Of a stretch of DNA of 64,000 bases, positions 46,440 to 58,474 are shown piece by piece. The stretch covers positions 3,005,001-3,069,000 of the forward strand of contig NC_089446.1 in NCBI RefSeq assembly GCF_026210795.1. The letters are read 5' to 3'. The notes beneath the pieces are model-generated. The model saw nothing but the letters and a program-made list of their open reading frames with translations, made no database searches and was not told the origin of the DNA. The number at the start of each line of letters is the position of its first letter. The stretch's first letter is position 1. The position numbers and the translations under genes were made by a program. The stretch is from Rhizophagus irregularis. Its lineage: Eukaryota > Glomeromycota > Glomeromycetes > Glomerales > Glomeraceae.

Positions 46440-47041
46440 ATTATTTTTTTTTACAAGTCAAGTAAACAAAAATAGGAGGGAATATTCTTTGCAAAATGCA
46501 AAACCAAATAGCTTGCCAAAGCTATGGAAAAGGATTTGGATAGTACAGCGAAACTAATTCTGTTAGCAGAAATCAAGTTCCTACTTAATAAGATAGTTAA
46601 CTGACGGGATGCCTGAACTATCTGGAGAGCTATAGGATAGAATAGAACACTATAGTGATTATTCATTATTTGACTTTACTAATTTTCTTTTTTTTATTTT
46701 ATTATTTTTTACCCTGGCTTTTTTTGTTGAACTCCTTTACATTTCTTTTTGGTCTTGAGTTTTGTATTGCAGTTACAATAAGTCTTATTAGACGTTTACA
46801 GGACAAAAATCTGAAGGAGAGGTTTCCCTCTAAGAAAGAACATTTTTTAAAGCAGATTTACTATACTAGTCCAAAGTTTCAACTTGATAGTACACATATG
46901 GTTGCCCTGAATGATAGATGGATGGTTTAGTTCCTAATAATATTAGTTTTTTTATTTCTATTTATGTCATCTCAATGTAATAGTTTAGATGCAAATTTCT
47001 AATAAAGGTCTCAAATATGCTGCAACCAAAAAAAAAAAAAA
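46440..47041 (+). mobile_element. 5'-truncated retroelement 3' end with poly(A)
   Basis: A less AT-rich stretch ends in CTAATAAAGGTC, then a 14-A tail at about 47028-47041, as expected for a LINE or processed-transcript insertion. A 91-codon ORF (46655-46930) inside has no recognised motif. The start of the insertion is uncertain. Confidence 0.4.
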
Positions 47042-48630
47042 TAATTATTTTTATTTTTTTATTATACTACTAAAATTAACATTACTTTAAAGTCATTCAA
47101 TATTATTCTATTTAATTATATACTTTGAATAAATTTTAAAAGATAAATATTTTTGAATTTTTCTTCTTTTATAAAGTAGATTTATATGAAAGGAAAAATA
47201 AATGAAATTATTTATAAGTTTTACAATTATTATTAAAAAAAAAAAAAAAATTTAAATAAAAGAAGGCAAGTAAATATGGGAAATACTAATTAATAATAAT
47301 TTAAAAAAATTTAATAAAATATATATTACATGTTTATTATAATAATTTATGTAATAAATAGAAATTAGTAATAACTAATAAATTACATTAATAATAAATA
47401 ATAATTTTCTAATTAAAATTTTATAAATATTTTATATATATCATATATAAAATTAAAATTAATAATAAATAATAATAATAATTATTATACAATTAACTAA
47501 ATAAATCTATAATTCATTAATACAATTTATAATTAATTTTATCAATTTGAATATTCATCATAAATCTAAGAATTATTTGAATAATCTGTTAAATTAATCT
47601 GAATGAATTATCATATCTGCCAATCTGTGAAATTAACAAAATTCATCTAAATTAAAGAATTTGACAATATTTTAATAAAAATTAGGTAAATTAAGTTTTG
47701 CAAAAATAATCACACTTGTGTTACATAATCATATGATAGATATTAAGAAAGAACTTCAACAAAAAGTAGCGTTAAAAAATTTTTTTCTTTCATAAACTTC
47801 CTATTAAACTCCCTATCAACTTCCCATCAACTTTTCAACCAGTTTTTATATCAAGTAAGTTGAGAATTTTTGCAAATATATTAGTAATTATTTTATATTA
47901 GATACAACTTGAAGCTGTTTATTTATTTTTTTTTTTTATAGTTTATAGAAAAAATTTATTTAGAAAGCAAAAAAATCTTTCAATAAATAAATAACTCTAA
48001 ATAATTAATAATGATATTTTAGCGAATTTAGATTATGTATTGATTAGTTGTTTAATTAAATCTATTTGATATTTATTATTAATTAATTTTCAGTTAATTT
48101 TTTTTCATTAAATCATTAAATATTCCAGATTTTGTAAAGTTTTTCTTTTTTTTTTTAATAAACTAACTTTATAATATTTTTTTCCTTTTTTTTCTAGAAA
48201 CTCCTTTTACTGGTTTTAGATTAAAAAGGTAAATATTTTGGAAAAGGTCTTAAAAGTTTTTTTTTTATATTTTTTGACATTTTTTCTTATATAAAAATGG
48301 GTTTTGATCAATTTTAATTAGTACTGCGTCACATAACTGATGATTGGTAAATTCTGTAAATTGGCAGATATGTAAATTTTAAATTTATACTTAATTTAAG
48401 CTGAAGTTATAATATTAACTGAATTATAATTATAAAAAAAAGAAATAATCATATTATACAAACCTAAAAAAAAAATTGGTATATGGTGGCCATCACCTAT
48501 AAATCATACTAATATTATGTGTCTTCAAATTTTTATAAATTATAAATTGAATAGTAAACAGAAAAAACTAAACTGATAAAATAATAGAACAACATGTACT
48601 GAATATTTCTATTAAGTTATTTTATAGAAT
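47042..48630. other. AT-rich DNA, no gene seen
   Basis: Microsatellite-like AATAAT runs; no supported gene. Confidence 0.4.
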
Positions 48631-49100
48631 TTAATTCGTGATCTGTAAATAAAGTAGAGAGTCCTATATCAAAAATCGGGATAATTATATAATAGTGTAA
48701 AATCTGACGTCATGGCAAACAAAAGTACTAATTGTTAAAATATAATATAAAAACTAAGTTTATTGCCATCAAATTATGTTATTTGGCTTACTTTTTATTG
48801 AAAGTCCAGTAAATTTTTTGAGCACTATAAATGACTTACTTATAGGCTTAAAGGTAAAAAATGCCTTATTTTTTAGGAAAGTTATTTCTAATTATTGAAA
48901 ATTTTACCAAACTTCTAGTAAGAAGTTAGCCAAATGGTATAATTTTATGCTAATGGTTTTAGTTTTTACATCATATCTAAAAAATTTGTACTTTAATTTG
49001 CTACGTCTTCAGATTCTACGCTATTATATATTACCATATATAACTTAACCCCAGTTTTTAATAATTAGATTCTCTACTTTTTATGCGGATCACGAATTAA
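48631..49100. mobile_element. MITE, TTAATTCGTGATC family
   Basis: Ends TTAATTCGTGATC (48631) and GATCACGAATTAA (to 49100). The inverted homology continues inward through AAAGTAGAGA, ATATATAATAG and GTAGAATCTGA-type blocks for about 90 bp. 470 bp, non-coding. Confidence 0.75.
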
Positions 49101-49820
49101 TAAAAATTTTAATTAATATTATGGTTTAAAGTTAAATAATTTTAATAAGTAGCAATAATAAAAACATAAAATTTGGACTAGTTTTTATGTAATTTTATTT
49201 ATGGATTTTACAAAAATTCTATAGAAATCCATAAGAATTTCATGTAATATAACAAAAAAAAATTTTGCTGTTCACGTAGCAATTATTATATTTTAGCAAA
49301 ATACTTTAAAAATAAGTTATACAATATAAATAAATAAATAAAATTTTAAATTTTGGACTATTATTAATATTGTTGTTTATAGGTGACAACCACCATAGCA
49401 TAATAAATAATTTAATGGTAAACAAATTATATAGATTTATTCACTTTTTTATTTGGATTTATCTATTATTTGACTGAAATATTAGCAAATAATCCAATTG
49501 AATTTCAAATTAGATATTCACTGGATTGATAGATTAATAACTTTAATCTAAATCTTAATACTAATACGATTATATTAATTAAATGTTTAAACTATTTATT
49601 ATTAATTTATTTTATATAGTTATAATCTATTTATAATTACTATTATACTTATTTTTATTAAAAAGCATTTATTATATATTATAAATTACAATATCTTAAA
49701 TATTAATACTTTACAATTAATTATATTTATATTTCATAAATGTTTATTAACGTTTTTTTAATAATTTCAAATTTTTCAAAACTTAAGTAGTATGAAAATC
49801 CCAATTCTGGAACAGTTGTA
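49101..49820. other. AT-rich DNA, no gene seen
   Basis: Nothing supported in this stretch. Confidence 0.4.
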
Positions 49821-49821
49821 T

Positions 49822-49957
49822 CACCATATAGTCTAATTACTACTATTACTATAATCTAATTACCACCATATAATCTAACTACCATCATTACTATAATCTA
49901 ATTACCATCATATAGTCTAAATATTACCATATAATCTAACTACCACCATATAATCTG
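49822..49957. repeat. Minisatellite (ATAATCTAACTACCACCAT)
   Basis: Seven or so imperfect copies of an 18-20-bp word (CCATATAATCTAACTACCA and variants) in tandem. Confidence 0.7.
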
Positions 49958-50391
49958 AAAAAATTAACTGAACAAGAAACAGGATTCCAAAACCAACAGA
50001 GCTGAAAAAAGTAAGGAAGTATTAACTCATTTAGAAAATCAGCTGTGGAGTCAATAAAGCAGAATAGTAAGACAAGCAATTTTCAATATACTCAGAAAAA
50101 ATGTAATTGAACAATATATAGGTAGATAACAAGTATCTATATAAATATACAGTACTTGACATGGCATATATAGCAGAAAAGCTTGCAACAATCTTCAGCT
50201 GCACAGTCTCTGATCTTATAGTTATTAACAGGAAATACTTCTTAAGCAATACAAAAAGCAAAGCCCGTTGAAAATTCCTGAAATCATAGTGAAGATGGTA
50301 AGTCAAGAACATTCCATTTGATGAATTCAATAAAAACTTCAAGATAAATAAATTCTGGTACTACTATTATAAGAATAAGTTATAAAAATAG

Positions 50392-50610
50392 TATAAAGAA
50401 GCTAAAGAAATATATGACAAGGCAGTAGATGAATATAAGAAAGCCATAAAGGTTTACTATAAAGCAGTATCAGAGATTAGGAACAAGAACATCAAAAAAA
50501 TTTTCAGAAAATATGATAAAATTTGCGAAAAAAGACATCAGATTCGCAAAAAATGTAGCAGTAAAACAAACTATTTTTCATTATGGATTTATAACAAGAG
50601 AATTTGATTT
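50392..50610 (+). pseudogene. Coding-like Lys/Ile-rich helical fragment
   Basis: An open stretch of about 70 codons without ATG reads EAKEIYDKAVDEYKKAIK and onwards, strongly helical with heptad-like spacing, and ends in a stop near 50605. Codon texture is unlike the surrounding AT desert. Unrecognised; probably a gene fragment carried in repetitive DNA. Confidence 0.4.
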
Positions 50611-50734
50611 AAAAGAGTATAATTGAATGACATATAACATCCAATTGCTTAAAGATGATTTAACTCCTAAAGATGTAGGATATGATAGTAAAGGATTCCG
50701 CTTACTTATAATAAAGGTCACTGTAGAAAATTGG

Positions 50735-50830
50735 CCTTTACTAATAGTTTTTACCTTACTTTTTTCTTAAATTCTATTGGTTAATTAGTTAAAAAGGAAA
50801 AAATCATAACAATGTAACATAAAATTTTGA
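50735..50830 (-). repeat. Short repeat, AAGGTAAAAATTATATA family, copy 2
   Basis: Contains CTTAAATTCTATTGGTTAAT and ACATAAAATTTTG, matching 51490-51555 directly and 38880-38960 inverted. Confidence 0.5.
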
Positions 50831-51053
50831 TAATGAGGAATAATTTAGAAAGGCGGTACTAATCCATCTTCTTCTTTTTTTACTTTCATAAGATGGGTAT
50901 GCAATTAATTAAAAAAAAATATTTGTATATAAAAGGTTTACAAAATGCCACAATACAGAGCATTACTAAGACATTTACTAAATCTAATAGGAAACACAGT
51001 AGATGAATGAATAAAGAAAGTGATGTGATATTTTCAAATTTAGTAATGAAAGT

Positions 51054-51437
51054 ATGTTAGTATTTAAATTAAAAGAGCTAGTAAACATATATGATAAGAT
51101 GCCAGAAAATGATATATATATATGTCTCCTATTTTTATCACTAGTAAGATATTCTATTCTATCAAATGAAATAGCAATATATGAGAGATGTTCAGATATC
51201 ATTAATCACTTCTCAGAGGATAAAGAATTAGCAAATGTATTATTAGACTTAGTAGATATATTATTAAAACAAAAATCTACAATATTTAATATTATAGATT
51301 ACAATATACAAAGAATATTTACAGATCCTAATGATAGATATAAAAATGAATTCAGCATCTATTATTATAAAGAGAATGAAGCTACAGACACAGATGAAGA
51401 TATGAATGAAGTAGAACAAGATCCCGCTTATTACTAA
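51054..51437 (+). CDS. Hypothetical 127-residue protein between two copies of one repeat
   Basis: Single-exon ORF with a balanced composition: two predicted helical, hydrophobic segments (YICLLFLSLVRYSIL and LANVLLDLVDILL) and an acidic C-terminus (TDTDEDMNEVEQD). No known domain recognised. It lies between two same-orientation copies of the short repeat at 50735-50830 and 51468-51605, which suggests a captured or passenger gene. The ATG at 51054 gives the longest frame. It may be a fragment of a larger gene. Confidence 0.45.
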   Translation: MLVFKLKELVNIYDKMPENDIYICLLFLSLVRYSILSNEIAIYERCSDIINHFSEDKELANVLLDLVDILLKQKSTIFNIIDYNIQRIFTDPNDRYKNEFSIYYYKENEATDTDEDMNEVEQDPAYY

Positions 51438-51467
51438 GATATGTTACCGGTAGAAATTTCACTTTTA

Positions 51468-51605
51468 TATGAAACCTTACTTTAGGATTTGCTTAAATTC
51501 TATTAGTTAATTAACTAAAAAGAAAAAAAATTATAATAATATAACATAAAATTTCCTTTATAGTAGGATTTTTAAAAAGTTTTATATGTAAACTTTACCT
51601 TAGGT
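51468..51605 (-). repeat. Short repeat, AAGGTAAAAATTATATA family, copy 3
   Basis: Shares CTTAAATTCTATTAGTTAAT and ATATAACATAAAATTTCC with copies at 38853-39010 (inverted) and 50735-50830. Confidence 0.5.
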
Positions 51606-52383
51606 CATAGGATGGCCTATCTTAATAGTAGGTAGGATCCTAGTAGAGCAGAATAAATTCAATAAACATTATTAGAATCTTGCACTAACTACCAAAAGTT
51701 AGCTGGATAGGTTAAAAAATGAGTTGGCTATAACTCTATATAATAAATGTCTTATGCCAACAAGAAATCAGGAATACGATTGCTGGATTTTACAAATAGA
51801 GGGTTTCTAGTATTCAGTGAAACCATTTTTTTACCTCTCACAATTTGGAATAAGTACATTACAAATAAAATCTCTAAAATTATACAGATTAGAAAATAAA
51901 TCCTGTAAAAACTTATAAATTATATCTACAACCAATTTCATCTTAGTGTCAAATATATTAACTTTACCAGATTTAGGCCAAATATGTACCTGAATCTTTA
52001 AAAACTATAATAATTTTGAAATAAATATTACCTGCATCATTTTTAATATATTTTATCAGAAAGAAAAGAATTTCATGAATATTTATAGACTTTAAAACAT
52101 ATATCAAGGCAGAAAAATCAATAACTTATCACTTCCAATATTAATCATAAATTTGTAATTACACAGGAGAGCTCTACTTTTATTCACAAGTTCTGTAGAA
52201 GAAAATTCAGATAGAAAACATTCAGAAAGGTAACATAAGAAGATAGCAACAGGATCAAAAGATCTGAAAACTTGCATACTACCAAAGCTAGAAAAATAAC
52301 GAATAGTGTATATAAAATCAGCTGAAATAATAACAAACTTAATACATGCATTAAAAGTACTACTATCTCCTGTTCACTGCTTA
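51606..52383. other. AT-rich DNA, no gene seen
   Basis: A GGATGGCCTATCTTAATAGTAGG block with flanking TAGGATCC words is present (51610-51640), possibly an end of another AGGATCCT-type element. No gene. Confidence 0.35.
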
Positions 52384-52624
52384 AGGTTGCTGAAAAAACT
52401 AAAAGGTTTTGGTAAGTTAGCGAAATGCTGAAATAGTAAAACTTTGCCAAAACTATATAAAAGTCTTATTAAAAAGTTGGCAAAACTCTGGAGAAAAGCG
52501 AAACTTGATGAAACTTATTATAAATGCTAAAACTGCCAAAACCTTGTCAAAACTATAATAAAACTATAGTAAAATTTTGGAAAAACTAATCGTAGAATTT
52601 TGGAAAGGTTTAAACAGGTAACCT
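52384..52624. mobile_element. MITE, AGGTT family, second copy
   Basis: Ends AGGTTGCTG and GTAACCT flanked by TA on both sides. 241 bp aligning in inverted orientation with the MITE inside the LINE (26516-26753). Confidence 0.75.
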
Positions 52625-52639
52625 TAATGCCGCTGTCTA

Positions 52640-54720
52640 TTTAATAGATTATTAGATGTATTTCATCTGCATCGTCTCTCACCTTTTGATTTAGACAAGT
52701 ACTGCTTATAACCCTCAAAAGCTTTATGAATAAAGTTGCTATTAATGGTAATAACCTTTTTAGTAGGTTTAAGCCTATTATCAAGTTTGATGTAATCAAG
52801 TCCTTCAATATTGATTTTAAATTCAGTAATAATAAGAGGTGAAGTAAGTTCACTAAAAGTAAGTATATTCAGTTTTCTATTAAAAGAAAAGAAATGTTCA
52901 AATTATTTTATCTTAAGAAAAAAATCTAATTGAATAAAAACTTCTTCATTAATATCTCATATAAGATACCATGATAAATAATAGCTTACCTTCCAAACTT
53001 TAGAAAAGATATTCAAAATCATATCAGAAGGTATTTATTACTGTGAACATTATCTTCAAAAATATGCATTAGTATATTGGTATATCAGTTAAATTATTTA
53101 AATACATAGTTGTACCTGCAACTTGAATTCCTATAACACCAAATTGATTACCAATTGGCCTACATAATGCACTGATATAACTTGCCCCATCCAATATTTC
53201 TCTTTATAACTTAATTTTGTCATCTGATTGTTTTCAGTTATTACATATAATATGTGATAATTTGGTATATAATAGCTCAATAATTTTTTGTCTTGCTTCA
53301 ATAAATCTATAATGTCAGGTTTTTTTCCATCTACTTTTCAATTATTCTTAAATTTTTTTGAGTTTTGCTTGCTATGCTTTGATGTTTTATCATGTTTAGA
53401 CAAATGGCATTATTTGGAAGATTATTTAAAAACTTGTTCAAAGTAAAAGAATTATAATATTTGCAATAATGTATGTTTCTTCACTCTGCTCACTGCGAGA
53501 TATACTAGTCATAAATACAGGATTGCTCTATATTTCATTACTGATAAAAGAAAACATGATTAATATAGTGATATTTCATCAATTTTTGAATAAGCAAGCA
53601 ACTTACATTATATCTAGAATACATTCTGTTATTTTTACTAAATTTGTCTCACTTTCTTTTTATTTTTTATTGTAAAGTATGTTTTTTATAGACTTTGCAT
53701 TCTTTGTATTATTGAAAACTTTTACAAAATTAATATACTTAGCAACAACTGAATCAGGTAGAGTACATTTTATATTTTCTCAAAATTTCATGAAGATGTT
53801 TTTTTGCTTACTTCCCAAGTTTTTTATAATGTCTAAATTATCACTTAAAATTATGTTTACTTTAGGATTTTACCATATGAGATCTAAAAATTTTATACCT
53901 GTTAAACTTTGTTTAAGTGAATCATAAAGGTTTATATCCACTTCTGTTGTAGAATGCTAAGCATAAAAGTTTGTTAATTTTAAACAAAAAATCTTTAAAT
54001 GGCATAGTAATTATCTCAAGTTTAAATTTTAATATATTAAAATTTTCTTTTATTTCTTTTTGAGTATAATCAAGAAGTATTTTTCTATCCATATTCAGCT
54101 TTTAATGCTTTTAATTTGCAAATACTGATATATCCATTCTTCACCTACAATAGATGTGATAAAAAAGTGCTGGTACATTATTTCCATCCCAAATTCATGA
54201 ATTATAATTCTTACCACACGTGTGTTTTCAGAATTTTTTAAAAAGACATATTGTCATTATTTTTGCTAGATAGTCATGCATAGTAGAGAAGAATAGAAAC
54301 TTTTAACATTTTAAGATATTGATCTTCTAGGCCAGTACTTCCTGATTTTCAGCTACTAAAACTAAAGCCAACATCTACTATAGCGTCATCATTAAATAAA
54401 GAACAAAAATAAAAATCTCATTTATATTATATCTGCAGTAATATTTTTAATATCTTAGTTCTTTGACCAAGATCTGTTAGCTTTACTAATAATGAATTAA
54501 CTGCTTAGTCAACTATTTCCTGTACTTTGTTATATGGAGGTAGAATATTATTCTCTATTGTTAAATAAACCACAGATATCTCATAAAGAGTATTAAATGA
54601 TTTTTGTAATAAGAAAGCTTTAATCTTGACTACTAAGTTTAATATAATAATAAATATTAATAAAAATGTATTAATATAATGTGAAGTTTTCAATGACTTA
54701 AATATAAATTTTCCATACTA
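52640..54720 (-). pseudogene. Decayed multi-block coding region, unknown family
   Basis: Reading the minus strand and allowing frame changes gives coherent protein-like blocks. In order: NDDAIVDVGFSFSS (about 54395), IHEFGMEIMYQHFF (about 54210), MDRKILLDYTQKEIKENF (about 54085), SDNLDIIKNLGSKQKNIF (about 53840), KKPDIIDLLKQDKKLLSYYI (about 53320), IGNQFGVIGIQVAGTTMYL (about 53155) and LIITEFKINIEGLDYIKL (about 52840). Stops and shifts separate them. The GVIGIQVAG block recalls a family I associate with Rhizophagus orphan proteins, but I cannot name a function. Confidence 0.5.
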
Positions 54721-55440
54721 CTCTTTTAAATGCCATCATTTCTTAGTACATTTTCATTCTCTTCATATTGAAAAAAAAAGATAGAAGAAATATACGTTAT
54801 ACTTTACACTAAAAGTTTAAGTTCGAAAATAAGAGTATGTAAAATGTGTATTGTAGATCTTGACATTTAGAATAATGTTAGGGATAATGCATATATGAAC
54901 TTTTTTTTCACTCGCCTGATCAAGACCCAGTAATATATGTTCAGCTTGAAATATAATAGAAATAGCCTGTCTTTCTGGAATAAATATATATATTATTAAA
55001 TGATATTCTACTAAATGCTATTCTGCTAAATGTTGCAAAAAAAAAAATTGAAATATTTTAGAGAAATTGATTTGTATATAAAATTATTTTGTTATATAAG
55101 CATAGTTTCACAGATGATTTGCAGAGTATCACCTATTACATCATATATACTTTAACAAGGATCAAAAATGTATTAATTTATGTCATATATGTTTACATGC
55201 AAATGAAGATAAAAAATAAATTGATTTATTATACTGTATTATAATTATAATAATTTTATATAAATAAAGAATCTATAACTTAGAAAACTTAGTATATATA
55301 CTTACAATTATTATATAAATCTGAGAAATTTACAGTAGTAGTCTTTTCATTAATACTAATATTTTTAGTTTTATAATAGTTAAGATCTAATAAATTATAT
55401 TAATAATGTTTGCCTGTTAATAACACTTATATTATGCATA
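54721..55440. other. AT-rich DNA, no gene seen
   Basis: No supported feature in this stretch. Confidence 0.35.
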
Positions 55441-55790
55441 TTTTGAACTTTTAACAAAATTTTCAATACCATTGTTGAAGTATTTATCAATATGATAATA
55501 TTCAGGATTTGATAATCATTTTAACATATAAGTCCATTCTGAATATTCAACAATTTTATAGTCTTACCGATATAATTCTATAAAAGCAATTATATATGCT
55601 ATATTATTTAATCGTTCTTATAACTATTCTTTTTTTTTTCTATCCAGCTTTGTAAAGAATAATGGTCATATAATATAGGATAATTTTAATAATGTGCAAG
55701 TATATCTTTAGCTTGAATTCTATCTTTATAATTAATTTCTACCAGAAAATAACTAGGATCCCATATATAGTCTATATATCAATTATCAGG
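55440..55790 (-). pseudogene. Decayed coding fragment
   Basis: The minus strand reads YIWDPSYFLVEINYKDRIQA then LYDHYSLQSWI, with stops. Upstream sequence is cut off by an AGGACCCTGAATAATACT terminus at about 55788. Unrecognised. Confidence 0.4.
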
Positions 55791-55830
55791 AATAGGACCC
55801 TGAATAATACTGATACAACTCATATTTGAA
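55788..55830. mobile_element. Terminus of a GAATAATACT-family element
   Basis: AGGACCCTGAATAATACTGA followed by TACAACTCATATTTGAA matches the ends of the elements at 38535 and 58475. Its partner end is not certain; the nearest inverted terminus is at about 58765. Confidence 0.45.
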
Positions 55831-55999
55831 GGCTAACAGTTATTTTTATTAATCATTTATAACTTCGTTCACTTAAAATACAATGAAAAAGAAAAGTAAA
55901 TAAATAAAACTAAAACAAAAAGAAAATAGTCACACAAATTTGTACATATAGAGAAGTAAACTAAACTATAAATCCCAAACTTGTATATCCCAACTTTAA

Positions 56000-57116
56000 A
56001 CCTAAAAAGTAAGTTTCAGATCAACTATCCAAATCCAGAAAATCCTACCTGATCTTACAAATTACCAAAATATTATTCCAGATGAGGACTGTTCGACTCT
56101 TCAGAAAATCCAACAGGTGATGAAACTATGAGTAGTATTGGGTTAAAGAGGAATGGAACCAATTGATACCAAGAGAGGACCATTCAGAAGCCTAAAGCAG
56201 GGAGAGAGGCCCATTGGCCTGAGATAAAGCTACTTGAGGAGCGGAAAAATGAAAAGGTTGAACAGAAGATCCTTTATATGATCGAAGAATACTTGGCAAA
56301 TACCTTTGCCACGTCTTTTGTAATTTTAATTTTACACCTCGGTCACCAAAGTCCATGATAAATTTTACGTTGAAGTTTCAAAAATATTCGAGAAATAATA
56401 GAGGATATACATTTGTAATTTAGACCGGAGCATCGCATAAGACACTTCAGAAGATCACATGAAATGAAGCCTCAGAGAAACCAGGAAGCTGAAAACGATA
56501 AATAATTATTACTCGAAAGTAAATCTGGAAGACCAAGCATTTGCAAATTGCAAAGGGCCATAAGAAGTTCATCATATGATTGTTTGCATCAGAGTGAAGA
56601 AGACACCTTAGTAGCAAGTTTGACCAGGAAGCGTTCAATAATTTTCATGGTCACATCCTTTTGGTTTGAAAGTACAGAGTTATTATCCTCAGTATTCAAA
56701 TAACTAGGTGAGCAGATAAAAAGGTATTTCAATATTTCTATGAAAATGCCACAAATCGGACATAAGGAGTTATCAGCATATAGACCAGGAAATCTTTGAG
56801 AAAGCTTATACATGACAGAAAGTTCATCGAATCAGAGCTTAAGACGAAATTGTGCAAAAGTAGAAGATTTAGACACTGCGAAGTTCGGATACAAAGTTTG
56901 TTTGAAAGTATCAAAAGTAAGTGACCAGTCCACAATGTGGAAGGAAGTTTGCATGGAAAGAAATCAGAAAAGTCCTAACAACGAGAAAAATCGCTGAATA
57001 TCTGATAGGAACTGCCAATATTTGACCGGATCTTGAATTAAAAGTTCATCATACCCAGTAAAGAGACCCATGGTGTTTAGAGAAGAAGAAAAAATTGCAT
57101 CTATCAATGGTATAGG
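56000..57116 (-). pseudogene. LINE-like relic, C-terminal half
   Basis: The minus strand contains SQRFPGLYADNSLCPICG followed by LKYLFICSPSY, a knuckle (CxxC...C) arranged like the LINE tail CVMNCNKKENWNHLFEC at about 29.4 kb. Around it are frameshifted open pieces (56447-56638, 56589-56813 and 56738-56935). It reads as the 3' end of a second, older LINE or LINE-derived ORF. The 5' part continues beyond the MITE at 57117-57547. Confidence 0.45.
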
Positions 57117-57547
57117 TAGGACCCTGGACAATTATAATTAAGGTCATATCTTTTATGCTAAAAATTTACTCTTGTCATCTTGAACTTACTTTTAAAACTA
57201 TAAATACAAAACTTTGTAATAATAATTGCCCTCCTATTATCTATAATTTTGTTACTTAAAAAGTAATATTTAATAATAGTAATTTTATTTTTTTGTATAT
57301 TTCTATGTATACTGATAGTGAAAAAGCGTATATTTTTTTGCCAAATTTTGCCTGTGTAATGATACTTATCTCAAATTCTAATCAGTAGATTTACAAGATT
57401 TTGGTATCAAAAGATTCTTCTCTTCAAAAGAAACATTTTTTTTTATGGTAAAAAATAATATTAACTTAATAAAATTACATGTTAAAAGAAAAATAAAGTT
57501 TAAAATATAGTAAGACATGATCTTAATTATAATTATCTGGGGTCCTA
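57117..57547. mobile_element. MITE, TAGGACCC family, inside the LINE-like relic
   Basis: About 36-bp inverted repeats: TAGGACCCTGGACAATTATA at the left and its near-complement ending GGGTCCTA at the right. Flanked on both sides by TATAGG (57111-57116 and 57548-57553), a candidate 6-bp target duplication. 431 bp, non-coding. Confidence 0.75.
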
Positions 57548-58400
57548 TATAGGTTGTAAAGAGTCAGGCCAATTATGTCCTTTAATAAGTTCTTGTGCGC
57601 GAATGGAATATGGAGGAGTAGAGTCTTTGAGAAAATAAGTAAATCTGCAAGAAATACGTCTGGATTTTAACAACTCTGATACAAGACCATAAAGGATTAT
57701 TCTTCAATCAGACTCGTCTTATAGGGAAAGCCTTGCACTATCGTGAAAATAGGATGTTGAATTTGAATGAGAAGACAAAGGAAACGGAGAAATCCAAAGG
57801 AATGGAGTTCAACACATATAATACAAAGGCTAATTCTGCAACATTATTATATGGAGAAATCATGGGACAGGAGAAAATTCCAGAGTCGAGTATAAAATCA
57901 TCAAGGGTTTGCACCCAAACATAGACTAGGTATGAAGTCAATGAATCAACGGCGTGTATAGTTCCAGAAATGTAAAAAGTGGTATCAGAACACAAAGCAA
58001 AAGTAGGATCTGATATGAGAGTAAGATCAGGAGGAAGGGTAGGAGAACTGTTATAATGCATTAAGAGTAGTTCCTCTAATGCTAAGTATCTTTCTGGGAT
58101 ATACAATTCTGAAAATCCAAGTAAAAATCTAAAATAAGAACACAAAATAAAAGGAGAAAGTTTTAAATTAATAAATTGTTGTGAAATATCTACATATACA
58201 GTCATATGAAATAATTGTAAACAACGATAAGAAGGTAAAACAGATAAACATGATCAATGAAGTAATTTTTCTCCAACAGATTTCAAAGCCAAAGGGCCTT
58301 CATCATTAGCAAGACAATGGAGGGAACAACCAGGATAAGGAGTGATTTGCATTCGATTATATGTAAAAGGAATCTAATGAGAAAAATAAACTACACGAAT
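57548..58400 (-). pseudogene. LINE-like relic, RNase H-like half
   Basis: A 155-codon minus ORF (57738-58205) contains CSDTTFYISGTIHAVDSL, then VAELAFVLYVLNSIPLD, in the spacing of RNase H YTDGS...AEL..AL blocks but with the key Asp/Gly positions altered. Further open sequence (YPGCSLHCLANDEGPLALKS) lies upstream at about 58340-58270, after one stop. Together with 56000-57116 it appears to be one element split by the MITE. The LINE assignment is tentative. Confidence 0.45.
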
Positions 58401-58474
58401 TCCAGTATCATCATTAATGGTGTAAAAAACTCGTCTGAAAATAAGTGAATTTGAAAAATTAACACCAACGATAC

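Noticed and set aside
46451-46930. Two short ORFs (71 and 91 codons) as genes
   Set aside because: They lie in a poly(A)-tailed insertion with no motif; better treated as part of a truncated retroelement.
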